In this document: positions 17,524 through 25,808 of the stretch, one piece after another
How the letters are laid out: every line of letters starts with the position of its first letter
Position numbering within the stretch: the first letter of the stretch is position 1
Assembly: GCA_934661195.1 (NCBI GenBank)
Contig: CAKUJD010000005.1
Coordinates: 186,001-250,000 of the forward strand
Direction of reading: 5' to 3'
DNA: 64,000 nucleotides
From: an uncultured Muribaculaceae bacterium
GTDB taxonomy: Bacteria; Bacteroidota; Bacteroidia; Bacteroidales; Muribaculaceae
Program-made: the position numbers and the translations under genes
Notes under the pieces: model-generated
Databases searched by the model: none
Seen by the model: the letters and a program-made list of their open reading frames with translations, nothing else
What the model was told of the DNA's origin: nothing

Positions 17524-17997
17524 TTATAGTTTGCGTCCCTCAAAAGCCTCAAGCGCGTCACGCCAGTGCTGCGGCACAGGGGCGGTGGCGCGCACTGTGG
17601 TGTCGAAATACACCAGCACTTGCGAACATCGGCACTTCACCTCGCCCGTGGCGGTGTTCACCAGCTGATGGACAATGGTGAGACTTTTGCTGCCAAGGCG
17701 TGTCACCTGCGTCTCGATGGCCACTGGCTCGTAGAAGCGCGTCTGTGCCAGATAGTCGCAATGGATGCTGGCTATCATCACATTCACATTGTGGTAGTCC
17801 TGCGGCTTGCCCATCACGCGGCCGAAGTAGTCGGCCTTGGCCAGATCAAACAGATTGAAATACACCGAGTTGTTGACGTGGCCATGGGTGTCGAGATCGG
17901 TGTAGCGCAGCTGCACCGGAGTTGAGCACTTAAACGGGTGCTCAACGGCGATGCTGCAGTTGCGCAGATTGTTGCTTATTTCTTCTTTCTTGTCCAT
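17524..17997 (-). CDS. Acyl-CoA thioesterase, 4-hydroxybenzoyl-CoA thioesterase family (hot-dog fold)
   Basis: The 157-residue protein hydrolyses an acyl-CoA or acyl-ACP thioester. RYTDLDTHGHVNNSVYFNLF is the signature of the 4HBT/YbgC-type hot-dog enzymes, with the catalytic Asp in the TDLD segment followed by the GHVNN loop. The rest (AIETQVTRLGSKSLTIVHQLV) matches the second half of the hot-dog domain. It lies in a minus-strand run after recF and the DciA-like gene (24-base gap). No partner pathway is next to it. Acyl-chain specificity cannot be told. Confidence 0.9.
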   Translation of the reverse strand: MDKKEEISNNLRNCSIAVEHPFKCSTPVQLRYTDLDTHGHVNNSVYFNLFDLAKADYFGRVMGKPQDYHNVNVMIASIHCDYLAQTRFYEPVAIETQVTRLGSKSLTIVHQLVNTATGEVKCRCSQVLVYFDTTVRATAPVPQHWRDALEAFEGRKL

Positions 17998-18021
17998 AAT
18001 AATTGTCGGTTTTGCAATGTC

Positions 18022-18312
18022 TTAGTGAAACACTATGTCGCTAATCACGTCACGGCCTATGGCCTCGTTGATGCGCCTGACCAGCACCGAGCGCGTGAGC
18101 ATCATCTCGGCCCGCAGCGGCGCGCTCGACAGCGTGATGTGCAGCACACCGCCCTTCACATAGCGGCGCACGGTGTAGCGGTTGATGCCCGGGCCCACTA
18201 TTTCGCCCCACAGCATCAGGGCGCGCTGCTCGTCGAACTTCGATTCGAGGTTCTCCTGCTTAAGAAATCCGTTGATTATGTCGCCCACCTGCTGGGCTTC
18301 GGTGCGCTTCAT
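18022..18312 (-). CDS. DciA-like (DUF721) protein
   Basis: The 96-residue protein matches DUF721: MKRTEAQQVGDIINGFLKQ, then LMLWGEIVGPGINRYTVRRYVKGGVLHITLSSAPLRAEM, the KH-like core. In several bacteria DUF721 proteins (DciA) act as loaders or operators of the DnaB replicative helicase. Its ATG overlaps the recF stop codon by four bases (ATGA), showing translational coupling; linkage of recF with this family is common in other phyla too. The C-terminus INEAIGRDVISDIVFH is normal. A helicase-loader role here is inferred from the family. Confidence 0.85.
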   Translation of the reverse strand: MKRTEAQQVGDIINGFLKQENLESKFDEQRALMLWGEIVGPGINRYTVRRYVKGGVLHITLSSAPLRAEMMLTRSVLVRRINEAIGRDVISDIVFH

Positions 18313-19430
18313 GGGCGAGCCTCCTCTCCAGTGGCTTGCAGCGGCTTGCAGCGGCCGTCGCTCACCTCAATCAGGCGGTAGTCACCGCCCACGCGCGCCA
18401 CTATCTCGTCGAGGTGGGTGCGGTTGGTGTCGGTGATGAAAATCTGGCCAAACTGTTCGCCAGCCACCACGCTCACAATGCTCTCCACACGGCTTGCGTC
18501 AAGCTTGTCGAATATGTCGTCGAGCAGCAGCACCGGCGTGGTCTCAACGCAGGCCCGCAGAAATTCAAACTGCGCCAGGCGCAGGGCTATGGTGTAGGTT
18601 TTGCACTGCCCCTGCGAGCCGGTGACGCGCATCGGGTGCCCATTGAGCTGCAGGTCGATGTCGTCGCGGTGTGTGCCGCGTGTGGTGTAGCCGATGGCCA
18701 TGTCGCGCTCGCGGCTGCTGTCCAGCAGCTGCTGCATGGACGCGTCGTTGAGCTGGCTGCGGTAGCTCAGGTGCACCCGCTCGCCCTCGCCGGCAATGGC
18801 GCTGTAGTAGCGCATGAATATGGGCGTGAACTCCTTGATCCACTTGGCGCGCTTGCTGTGAATCTCGGCGGCTGCCGCGCACATGGTGGCCTCGACGGCG
18901 GCATACAGCAGCGGGTCGCGATACTGGTGGCGTATCATGGAGTTGCGCTGCTCCACAGCCTTGCCATAGCGTATGGCGGCGTCGAGATACGACGCATCGG
19001 TCTGCGATATTATCTGGTTCATGAGTTTGCGCCGCTCTTCACCCGAGCCGCGAATCAGGTCCCAGTCCATGGGCGACACCATGACTAGCGGCAGCAGTCC
19101 TATGTGCTGGCTAAGTCGCTCATATTCCTTGCCGTTGCGCTTTACCACTTTGCGCTTGCCGCGCTGCAGGGCCATAGAAATCTGCTCGGCCGCGCCGCGC
19201 CGCGTGTAGTTGCCCTTGAGCATCATGAAGTCCTCGCCGTGCCTTATCACGGCCGACTTGTCGCCCAGGCTGCGGCAGCTTTTGCAGAAACTGAGGTAAT
19301 ACACGGCGTCGAGCACGTTGGTCTTGCCCATGCCGTTGTTGCCGATAAGGCAGTTCACCCCTGGCGAGAAGTCGAGCTGCGCCTCGGCTATGTTTTTGAA
19401 GTTTACTATCGAAATGCTGTCGAGTGTCAT
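18309..19430 (-). CDS. recF: DNA replication and repair protein RecF
   Basis: The 373-residue SMC-like ATPase loads RecA at gapped DNA together with RecO and RecR. The N-terminus has NFKNIAEAQLDFSPGVNCLIG and the Walker A GNNGMGKTN. The ABC signature region TGSQGQCKTYTIALRLAQ and the Walker B LLLDDIFDKLDASR are near the C-terminus, all as expected. Length is normal. A -7 box TAACTTTG (19445-19438) ends seven bases before the ATG, so the mRNA should be nearly leaderless. It is the first gene of a minus-strand run through the DciA-like gene and probably further. dnaA and dnaN are not nearby. Confidence 0.97.
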   Translation of the reverse strand: MTLDSISIVNFKNIAEAQLDFSPGVNCLIGNNGMGKTNVLDAVYYLSFCKSCRSLGDKSAVIRHGEDFMMLKGNYTRRGAAEQISMALQRGKRKVVKRNGKEYERLSQHIGLLPLVMVSPMDWDLIRGSGEERRKLMNQIISQTDASYLDAAIRYGKAVEQRNSMIRHQYRDPLLYAAVEATMCAAAAEIHSKRAKWIKEFTPIFMRYYSAIAGEGERVHLSYRSQLNDASMQQLLDSSRERDMAIGYTTRGTHRDDIDLQLNGHPMRVTGSQGQCKTYTIALRLAQFEFLRACVETTPVLLLDDIFDKLDASRVESIVSVVAGEQFGQIFITDTNRTHLDEIVARVGGDYRLIEVSDGRCKPLQATGEEARP

Positions 19431-19437
19431 AGTGCTG

Positions 19438-19445
19438 CAAAGTTA
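19438..19445 (-). promoter_or_regulatory. -7 promoter element of recF, giving a near-leaderless mRNA
   Basis: TAACTTTG on the minus strand ends seven bases before the recF ATG. The predicted start site falls only two to four bases upstream of the codon. The -33 partner is weak. Confidence 0.5.
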
Positions 19446-19513
19446 CAGAATTTATCCGACAACGCTGTCCCCACGGCCCCAACAAGTTTTCCACACCACA
19501 CTGCAAAAAGAGT

Positions 19514-19548
19514 GAGCCGGCTGGCATCCAAACGGTGCCAGCCGGCTC
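19514..19548 (-). terminator. Intrinsic terminator of the low-complexity secreted protein gene
   Basis: A 13-bp G+C-rich stem (GAGCCGGCTGGCA/TGCCAGCCGGCTC) lies past the stop at 19590. In the minus direction it is followed by ACTCTTTTTG. Confidence 0.8.
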
Positions 19549-19589
19549 GGCGGGATTGCTTATCTTAGACTATTATGTGTTGCTCTTCG

Positions 19590-20843
19590 TTAGTAGCCAA
19601 CCGACAGCGAGGTGTAGTAGCGTCCGCCGTCGCTGTTGAGGCTCAGGGTCACGTAACCGCGTCCGTCGCCGCCATACCACGAGAGGCGCATGTCGCTGCC
19701 GCCGTAGTTGATGGGCTGGCCGTAGGTGGCGCACAGGTCGTGATAGATGCGGTTGTAGCGCGAGCGGTCGAAATAGGCGGTTGAGTACACAAACTGGGCG
19801 TAGTTCAGCCCGCTGTTGGGGTCGTAGCGCATCATCACGTCGGGCCATGTGAAGCTGAGCATGGGCACGTTGCGCAGATACACTATGTTGTCGTAATATC
19901 CGTCGATGTCATAGCCCTTGTAGTAGAGGAAGTTGAGCGACGGGCCAAACATGGTGCCGAAGTCAACGCCCAGTATGCTCACTATCGACGGGGCGGCATA
20001 GTATGGACGGTAATACGACGGCATGGTGGGGCGGTAGTACCACAGCGAAGCGGGACGGTAGCGGCGCTCGGGCGGCATCACTGGCCGGCGCCAGTCGTTG
20101 TGGCTGTAGTTCCAGTAGAAGCGGTCATCGCCGCCGCGCGGACGCATCTTGCCATCATAGCGGTAGCGGTCATACTTGCGGTCGTTGTGGCTGTAGTATC
20201 CGCCGCCGTTGTTGCCGCCGTTATAGTTGGGACGGTTGCCGTCGGGGCGGTAGTTGCTGCTGCCGGGGCGTGTGCTCCAATTGCCGCCGGGGCGGTTGCT
20301 GAAGCCGCCGTTGCCGCTATTGTTGCCGGGGCGCGACTCGGTGGGCTGGTTGCCCATTGGTCGGCGGCCGTTGGCCATTGTGCCTGGCCGGGCCTGTGCG
20401 GTGCCGGTGCCGTTGCTCTGCCAGCGGTTGGCGTTGCCGGCACTCACGCTTGGGCGGCTGCCTGCGCCGTCATAGCGGCGGTCGGGCTGGCTGCTGCGCA
20501 CTGTGGTCGTTTGCCGCTCGGTGCTGCGGGTGGTTGTGGCCATGCCTGGGCGCCGGCCTTCACCGAATGTGTTGCGGCTGGCTGCGCTCTGCTCGCTGCG
20601 GCGCTCAGGCTGCTGCTGCGGACGCACGCTTTGCATCTGCTGCCTGCCTGCCGACGGCTGTGCCTGTGAGCTGCGTGGCTGCTGGCTCGTGGTGGCAGCC
20701 GAGCCTGCGCCGCGGTGTCCGCTCATGCGCTCGGGGCCTGCGCCGGCCGATATTCTTGCCTGTGCCATTGCTGGCGATGTGTAGGTGAGCATGCCGCCAA
20801 GCAGCATTGCCATTATCATTAAGTTTCTGCTGGTCCGTTTCAT
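19590..20843 (-). CDS. Secreted low-complexity protein with Tyr-rich C-terminal domain, unknown function
   Basis: The 417-residue protein has a signal peptide (MKRTSRNLMIMAMLLGGMLT, cleavage after AMAQA). A long disordered stretch (about 30-240) is rich in Arg, Ser, Gln, Gly and Asn, with many GNxR/PGxxN units. The C-terminal 175 residues are Tyr-rich and look folded, with SILGVDFGTMFGPSLNFLYY and LSWYGGDGRGYVTLSLNS. The Arg/Asn/Gly region is strongly basic, so it could bind nucleic acid, cell-wall polymer or mineral outside the cytoplasm; that is speculation. I recognise no family. It stands alone, with its own terminator. Confidence 0.72.
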   Translation of the reverse strand: MKRTSRNLMIMAMLLGGMLTYTSPAMAQARISAGAGPERMSGHRGAGSAATTSQQPRSSQAQPSAGRQQMQSVRPQQQPERRSEQSAASRNTFGEGRRPGMATTTRSTERQTTTVRSSQPDRRYDGAGSRPSVSAGNANRWQSNGTGTAQARPGTMANGRRPMGNQPTESRPGNNSGNGGFSNRPGGNWSTRPGSSNYRPDGNRPNYNGGNNGGGYYSHNDRKYDRYRYDGKMRPRGGDDRFYWNYSHNDWRRPVMPPERRYRPASLWYYRPTMPSYYRPYYAAPSIVSILGVDFGTMFGPSLNFLYYKGYDIDGYYDNIVYLRNVPMLSFTWPDVMMRYDPNSGLNYAQFVYSTAYFDRSRYNRIYHDLCATYGQPINYGGSDMRLSWYGGDGRGYVTLSLNSDGGRYYTSLSVGY

Positions 20844-20979
20844 AACAGTCTAATTTTTTAGTTGGTTGTGTAGCTTGTTGCTTTCTCTCTCGCTTTTTGT
20901 GCCTTTTTGACTGCCACGATGCGCGTTGGTTTAACACCGTGCGCCGCAAAGGACGTTTTTGCCGACAAACCGCCCACTT

Positions 20980-21444
20980 TTACCGACAATCGTGCGCATC
21001 GCGGGTCTTGGCCGAGCACTCGCTGCATAGCCCCTTAAGCACATAGTTGATGCTGTGCACCTCGAATGTGCCGGGCAGCGTCACCACAGGCACGTGGATG
21101 CTGTTGAGGCAAAATGTGCGGTGGCAGCGCTCGCAATAGAAGTGGGCGTGCAGGTCGCCAATGCCGCCGCCGTCTTCGCCGCAGTGGCAGCTGTTGGCGC
21201 ACACGGCATACTTCAGCGACCCCGTGCCGTCGTCGATGGCGTGTATCAGGTGGTGGGTGAGAAACAGGGTGATGGTGCGGTATATGGTCGACTTGTCCAC
21301 TGTGTCGAGGTCGTCCTCAAGGCTCTGCAGCGAGAAGGCTTCGCGGTGGGCCGTCATGGCTCGCAATATCAGTATGCGCATGGCCGTGGGCTTGATGCCG
21401 CGCAGCTGCAACTTGTGCAAAAGTTCCTCTTGACCGATGTTCAT
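20980..21444 (-). CDS. Fur-family transcriptional regulator
   Basis: The 154-residue protein is a metal-dependent repressor of the Fur/Zur/PerR family. The N-terminal winged helix has GIKPTAMRILILRAM and DKSTIYRTITLFLTHHLIH, the DNA-recognition region. The C-terminal dimerisation part has HAHFYCERCHRTFCL and LCSECSAK, two CxxC sites that form the structural zinc site. A Cys- and Gly-rich insert CANSCHCGEDGGGIGDLH is unusual. The start MNIGQEEL at 21444 is preferred to the ATG at 21474. The gene is divergent from the monooxygenase-fold gene, with 73 bases between starts, so it may control that promoter. Metal specificity cannot be read. Confidence 0.9.
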   Translation of the reverse strand: MNIGQEELLHKLQLRGIKPTAMRILILRAMTAHREAFSLQSLEDDLDTVDKSTIYRTITLFLTHHLIHAIDDGTGSLKYAVCANSCHCGEDGGGIGDLHAHFYCERCHRTFCLNSIHVPVVTLPGTFEVHSINYVLKGLCSECSAKTRDAHDCR

Positions 21445-21493
21445 TCTCAATGCTTTTTTGTGGTTGTGGTGCAAATTTAATGATTATTTGCGC

Positions 21494-21501
21494 TACCTTT
21501 G
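21494..21501 (+). promoter_or_regulatory. -7 promoter element of the ABM-domain gene
   Basis: TACCTTTG lies 16 bases before the ATG at 21518, predicting a leader of about ten bases. It sits in the divergent gap shared with the Fur-family gene. Confidence 0.5.
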
Positions 21502-21517
21502 TATAAAAAGCAGGATT

Positions 21518-21802
21518 ATGATAAGAGTCAACTCTTTTTTTGAACTGAAGCCCGGCTGTGACATGGCCGAAATCGGCGCGCTGCTCAACGAGCTCGCCGA
21601 AAAGTCGCGCGCCGACGCAGGCTGCATTGGCTACGATGTGATGTGCAGTCTGTCCAACCCAAGGGCAATGATGTTTTGCGAAACGTGGCGCAGCCAGCAG
21701 GCCCTCGACGCCCATGCGGCCACGCCCCACTTCACCCGCATAGTGCCGCTCATCAAGGCCAGCACCGTGGCGGGCACAAAGGTAAACAAATTCGAGTTTT
21801 AG
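21518..21802 (+). CDS. Antibiotic biosynthesis monooxygenase (ABM) domain protein
   Basis: The 94-residue protein has the dimeric ferredoxin-like fold of YgiN/ABM proteins: MIRVNSFFELKPG, then EKSRADAGCIGYDV (the conserved EPGC.xY-like turn), FCETWRSQQALDAHAATPHF (WxxxxAxxxHxxxxHF) and a final strand. Members include quinol monooxygenases and stress proteins. The start at 21518 removes an N-terminal extension that covers the promoter. It is divergent from a Fur-family regulator and followed 68 bases later by an aminotransferase. Reaction unknown. Confidence 0.88.
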   Translation: MIRVNSFFELKPGCDMAEIGALLNELAEKSRADAGCIGYDVMCSLSNPRAMMFCETWRSQQALDAHAATPHFTRIVPLIKASTVAGTKVNKFEF

Positions 21803-21870
21803 GCTGCCGCGCGCATGGCGCAGCAGGCAAACTCCCTCACATACTCACACATACATAGATTTATACCGCT

Positions 21871-23064
21871 ATGAATCAAATTTCACAAAGGTTGCAGGCT
21901 CTTGCCCCATCGGCAACGCTTGCAATGTCGCAAAAGAGCAATGAACTCAAGGCGCAAGGCGTCGATGTAATCAACCTCTCGGTGGGCGAGCCCGACTTCT
22001 TCACTCCCGACCACATCAAGGCCGCTGCCAAGCTGGCCGTTGACCAGAACTTTTCGTTCTATACTCCCGTGCCCGGCTACCTGTCGCTGCGCAAGGCCAT
22101 CAGCGCCAAGCTGAAGAATGAAAACGGCGTTGACTACGCCCCCGAGCAGATAGTGGTGGGCAACGGTGCCAAGCACGAGCTGTGCAATGTGGTGATGGCT
22201 GTGGTCAATCCCGGCGACGAGGTGATTATCCCCACTCCGGCCTGGGTGAGCTATGTGCAGATGGTGAATCTGGCGGGCGGCACCAACGTGCTTGTGCCGG
22301 CTGGTATCGACCAGGACTTTAAAATCACTCCGCAACAGCTGCGCGATGCCCTCACGCCCAAGACACGAATGATAATTCTGTGCTCGCCCAGCAACCCCAC
22401 AGGCAGCGTGTATAGCCGCAGCGAGCTCAAGGCCCTGGCCGAGGTGCTTGCCGACTACCCCGACGTGCTGGTGGTGGCCGATGAAATTTATGAGCACATC
22501 AACTACATTGGCGGCCACGAGTCGATTGCGCAGTTCGACTGCATCAAAGACCGTGTGGCCATCATCAACGGTGTGTCGAAGGCCTATGCCATGACGGGCT
22601 GGCGCATTGGCTACATTGCAGCCCCGCTGTGGCTGGCAAAGGCCATCACCAAGCTGCAGGGCCAGTACACCAGCGGTGCGTCGTCGATAGCGCAGAAGGC
22701 CGCGGAGGCCGCCTACACCGGTCCGCAAGACTGTGTGGAGACCATGCGCAAGGCGTTTGAGCGCCGCCGCGACCTCATGGTGAAGATGCTTGGCGAAATT
22801 CCTGGCGTCAACATCAATGTGCCGCAGGGCGCATTCTATGTGTTCCCCGAGGTGAAGTCGTTCTTCGGCAAAAGGTGCGGTGATGTTGAGATTAAGGATG
22901 CCGGCGACCTGGCCCTGTATCTGCTCAACGAGGCCCATGTGGCCACTGTGTCGGGCGATGCCTTCTGCTGCCCCGGCCACATCCGCATGAGCTACGCCAC
23001 CAGCGATGACAATCTGCGCGAGGCAGCCACCCGCATCAAGGCAGCCCTTGCCAAGCTCCAGTAA
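21871..23064 (+). CDS. Pyridoxal phosphate-dependent aspartate-type aminotransferase (class I)
   Basis: The 397-residue enzyme moves an amino group between an amino acid (probably aspartate) and 2-oxoglutarate. The start is MNQISQRLQALAPSATLAMSQ, as in class-Ib aspartate aminotransferases. Landmarks are NLSVGEPDFFTPDHIK, NGAKHELCNV, CSPSNPTGSVYS (Asn), VADEIYEHINY (Asp and Tyr that hold PLP) and the Schiff-base Lys in GVSKAYAMTGWRIGYIA, followed by a C-terminal Arg in GHIRMSYATS. Length and order are normal. A terminator follows at 23098. Exact substrate among aspartate, glutamate and prephenate is not certain. Confidence 0.94.
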   Translation: MNQISQRLQALAPSATLAMSQKSNELKAQGVDVINLSVGEPDFFTPDHIKAAAKLAVDQNFSFYTPVPGYLSLRKAISAKLKNENGVDYAPEQIVVGNGAKHELCNVVMAVVNPGDEVIIPTPAWVSYVQMVNLAGGTNVLVPAGIDQDFKITPQQLRDALTPKTRMIILCSPSNPTGSVYSRSELKALAEVLADYPDVLVVADEIYEHINYIGGHESIAQFDCIKDRVAIINGVSKAYAMTGWRIGYIAAPLWLAKAITKLQGQYTSGASSIAQKAAEAAYTGPQDCVETMRKAFERRRDLMVKMLGEIPGVNINVPQGAFYVFPEVKSFFGKRCGDVEIKDAGDLALYLLNEAHVATVSGDAFCCPGHIRMSYATSDDNLREAATRIKAALAKLQ

Positions 23065-23097
23065 TCCCCCCCCGGCTGAAAAATATCACAAAAAAAG

Positions 23098-23129
23098 GAG
23101 GCTGTGTCAAAATTGGCGCAGTCTCTTTT
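23098..23129 (+). terminator. Terminator after the aminotransferase gene
   Basis: The stem GAGGCTGTGT/GCGCAGTCTC, with wobble pairs, is followed by TTTTC. Confidence 0.65.
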
Positions 23130-23133
23130 CGTG

Positions 23134-23439
23134 TTATTCGTTGCCGGCTGATTTCTTGGCCCGGTACCAAATGACTACCAGCCCTATGGCGACGATTACA
23201 TCCACAACGTTCCAAACTTCCCGTCCCAACGCAATTTTAATGAAGGGTTGGAAAAGCAGGGCGATTGCTCCAGCTATCACCGCAAATGTGGTCTTGCCAT
23301 TGGTGTGGCAGGCGTAGGCAAGGCATCCGAAATACACCATGGCGGCAAATCAGATTAGTGTGTAGTAGCCATATGGCATTGGTAAAAGGCATATGACCAA
23401 TGCAAATGCCACAAATAGTCCTATATTGTTGAGTGTCAT
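23134..23439 (-). pseudogene. DUF6804-family small membrane protein gene interrupted by an in-frame TGA
   Basis: Two adjacent open stretches on the minus strand are in the same frame and make one protein of about 101 codons. The first starts MTLNNIGLFVAFALVICLLP and reaches PYGYYTLI. A TGA (23352-23350) stands where the family has Arg (CGA to TGA is one change). The second continues FAAMVYFGCLAYA and ends with the family hallmark LLFQPFIKIALGREVWNVVD. Two to three membrane helices are visible. Upstream of TGA the product would be a 29-residue fragment; an internal ATG could make a 68-residue C-terminal fragment. A sequencing error is possible. Confidence 0.75.
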
Positions 23440-23452
23440 GTGATATAGTTGA

Positions 23453-24220
23453 TTATATGGTGAATGTGGCAGCGGGGTCGAAGCCCTGGCAAGGGCCGTG
23501 CTTGGCATAGCCCAACTGGTTGGTGAGCAGGGTGGTGTTGCCCAGCCGCTGGCCGCGCGCGGCATTGTAGTGCGTGTGGCCAAACAGCCACGCCTGCGCG
23601 CCGCTGCGCTCCACAAATTGGGGCATGGGCACCACAAACGCGCTCGACAGCCCGTTGGCCGCATAGCGTGGGTCTTCGGAGTCGATGGGGCAGTGGTGGG
23701 TCACCACCACCCGGCGTTGGCCGGTATCCTTTGCCAAGGCCGTTTGCAGCCATTGCAGGCAGCGGCGGTGAATTTCGTTGCTGTCGCTTGGGGTCATGCG
23801 CCGGCCCTGATAGGTGATGCGCGTGTAGTCCACCATGTCGCGCGCGGCCGCGGCGCGGTCGGCCTCGGCAATGGGTGTCCACAGCGTGGTGGGCAGCAGC
23901 TCCACCCCGCGGAAATGGACTGCGCTATTGCACACGCAGCGCACTCCCGAGCGCAGCTCCACATCCATGCCCTGCAAGGCTTGCTCCACATCCACGCCGC
24001 CATAAAACTCGTGGTTGCCTGGCACTATCAGCGTCAGCTCAAAGTGGCTGGCGCACCAGTCAAGCAGCGGGTGGCGTGCCTGTTCGGGGTCGCCGAGCAC
24101 GGTCACGTCGCCCGCCATCACCATTATCTGTCCTTTGGCCACGAGCGGATGCTGCTGCAGCCACAGCGAGTTGGCGGCGTGCTCCAGGTGCAGGTCGCTC
24201 GCATATTGAATCGTTACCAT
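23453..24220 (-). CDS. Metallophosphoesterase (calcineurin-like)
   Basis: The 255-residue enzyme has the two-metal motifs of the family in order: DLHLEH, MAGDVTVLG, PGNHEFYGG, THHCP and LFGHTHYN. These hydrolyse phosphate esters, but the substrate cannot be predicted. Start MVTIQYASDLHLEH at 24220 puts the first metal motif near residue 10, as is usual; the open frame upstream to 24511 runs across the Pmp3-like gene and is rejected. The stop is 14 bases before the DUF6804 pseudogene start, so those two may have been co-transcribed. Confidence 0.9.
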   Translation of the reverse strand: MVTIQYASDLHLEHAANSLWLQQHPLVAKGQIMVMAGDVTVLGDPEQARHPLLDWCASHFELTLIVPGNHEFYGGVDVEQALQGMDVELRSGVRCVCNSAVHFRGVELLPTTLWTPIAEADRAAAARDMVDYTRITYQGRRMTPSDSNEIHRRCLQWLQTALAKDTGQRRVVVTHHCPIDSEDPRYAANGLSSAFVVPMPQFVERSGAQAWLFGHTHYNAARGQRLGNTTLLTNQLGYAKHGPCQGFDPAATFTI

Positions 24221-24228
24221 GGCGCTTG

Positions 24229-24381
24229 CTAATTTTTGTTGAGAATCACAAGTGCGCCAATCACTCCCGGCACCCAGCCGCACAGGGTGAGCAGCGCCAC
24301 TATCAGCAGCGAGCCGCAGCCGCGGTCGATCACTGCAAGCGGCGGAAACAGTATGGCCGCTATAACGCGTATTACCGACAT
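24229..24381 (-). CDS. Pmp3/YqaE family small membrane protein
   Basis: A 50-residue protein too short for most gene callers. It has the family pattern: RVIAAILFPPLAVIDRGCGS followed by a second helix LLTLCGWVPGVIGALVILNK. The FPPLAV...RGCG and GWxPGxIxA motifs identify it. Members are stress-related proteins with two short hydrophobic helices. The Pro-Pro and the Gly-Trp-x-Pro-Gly turn are intact. The gene ends eight bases before the metallophosphoesterase ATG, so the two are probably co-transcribed. Function in bacteria is unclear. Confidence 0.9.
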   Translation of the reverse strand: MSVIRVIAAILFPPLAVIDRGCGSLLIVALLTLCGWVPGVIGALVILNKN

Positions 24382-24483
24382 AGAAAAATTGAATTATTGG
24401 AATAGAGAAAGAAAAAAGGCGGCCACGCGCGCACCGCGATGCGTGTGTGGCCGCCACTCTTGTGTTATATCGCGTTGTCCGCC

Positions 24484-25704
24484 TTATTTCTCGGCAGCTA
24501 CAATTTTGCAAATCTCCACCACTGTGCGCATGGCCTTTTCCATTGCCTGAATCGACACATACTCATAGCGGCCGTGCATGTTCATGCCGCCGGCGAATAT
24601 GTTGGGGCAAGGCAGGCCCTTGAACGAGAGCTGCGCGCCGTCGGTTCCGCCGCGAATGGGCTGCACCTTGGGCTTGACGCCTGCATTCTGCATAGCCAGC
24701 TTGGCCACGTCGATGATGTGCATCACCGGCTCAATCTTTTCGCGCATGTTGTAGTACTGATCCTTGAGCTCGATTGTGGCGCAGCCAGGGAACTCGCAGT
24801 TAATCTTGTGGCACAGGTGCTCAAGCTCGCGCTTGCGGCTCTCGAAGCGTGCGCGGTCGTGGTCGCGGATTATGTAGGTGAGCGTGGTCTTTTCCACGGT
24901 GCCCTCCCAGCCTATCAGGTGGTAGAAGCCCTCGTAGCCCTCGGTGTGTTCGGGAGTCTCCCAGCGGGGCAGCATAATGGCAAACTGGTTGGCCACGCGC
25001 AGCGAGTTCAGCATCTTGTGCTTGGCGGCACCGGGGTGCACGTTCAGACCCTTGAAGGTGACCTTGGCCACGGCTGCATTGAAGTTTTCATACTCCAGCT
25101 CGCCCTCGGCGCCGCCGTCCATGGTGTAGGCCCAGTCGGCGCCAAACTTGTCCACATCGAAGTGGTGCGCACCCAGACCAATCTCCTCATCGGGGTTGAA
25201 GCCGATGCGGATGTCGCCGTGCTTCACTTCAGGGTGCTGCTGGAACCACTCCACCGCGCTTATTATCTCGGCAATGCCGGCCTTGTCGTCGGCACCGAGC
25301 AGTGTGGTGCCGTCGGTGACTATGATTTGCTGGCCCACAAAGTCGTTGAGCTCGGGAAACTGCTCAGGACTGAGCTCTATGCCCTGCTGCTCGTTGAGGG
25401 TCACGCTGCCGCCCTTGTAGTCCACAATGCGCGGCTTCACGTCGTGGCCGCTCATGTCGGGGGCGGTGTCCATGTGGGCAATGAAACCAATGGTGGGCAC
25501 CTTGTGGTCGCAGTTGTTGGGCAGGGTGGCAAAGAGGTAGCCGTTGTCGTCAAGCGACACATTGCTCAGTCCCATCTCGGTCAGCTCTTTATATAACTCT
25601 TTGGCAAACACCATCTGGCCGGGGGTGGATGGCGTGAGGTTGGTGAGTTCGTCGCTCTGGGTGTCGAACTTCACATACTTGAGAAATCTGTCAACTAAAT
25701 TCAT
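24484..25704 (-). CDS. pepT: Peptidase T (tripeptide aminopeptidase)
   Basis: The 406-residue M20B metallopeptidase removes N-terminal residues from tripeptides in the cytoplasm. Zinc ligands and catalytic groups are visible: [30 protein letters not shown] (catalytic Glu pair) and [13 protein letters not shown]; the end [19 protein letters not shown] carries the last zinc-site region. Start [15 protein letters not shown] at 25704. The frame stays open far upstream but crosses the next gene, so that is not a fusion. A -7 box TAACTTTG lies at 25747-25740. Confidence 0.97.
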   Translation of the reverse strand: MNLVDRFLKYVKFDTQSDELTNLTPSTPGQMVFAKELYKELTEMGLSNVSLDDNGYLFATLPNNCDHKVPTIGFIAHMDTAPDMSGHDVKPRIVDYKGGSVTLNEQQGIELSPEQFPELNDFVGQQIIVTDGTTLLGADDKAGIAEIISAVEWFQQHPEVKHGDIRIGFNPDEEIGLGAHHFDVDKFGADWAYTMDGGAEGELEYENFNAAVAKVTFKGLNVHPGAAKHKMLNSLRVANQFAIMLPRWETPEHTEGYEGFYHLIGWEGTVEKTTLTYIIRDHDRARFESRKRELEHLCHKINCEFPGCATIELKDQYYNMREKIEPVMHIIDVAKLAMQNAGVKPKVQPIRGGTDGAQLSFKGLPCPNIFAGGMNMHGRYEYVSIQAMEKAMRTVVEICKIVAAEK

Positions 25705-25739
25705 AGTCCTTAAAGTTATCTTGTTGTTCGTATATGTTG

Positions 25740-25747
25740 CAAAGTTA
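25740..25747 (-). promoter_or_regulatory. -7 promoter element of pepT
   Basis: TAACTTTG on the minus strand lies 35 bases before the pepT ATG, predicting a leader of about 30 nt. Confidence 0.5.
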
Positions 25748-25808
25748 GTGCAAAATGGCGTCAAATTGAAATTAATGTCCAAAAATGCGCGCACTTGCCC
25801 ACGGCTGG

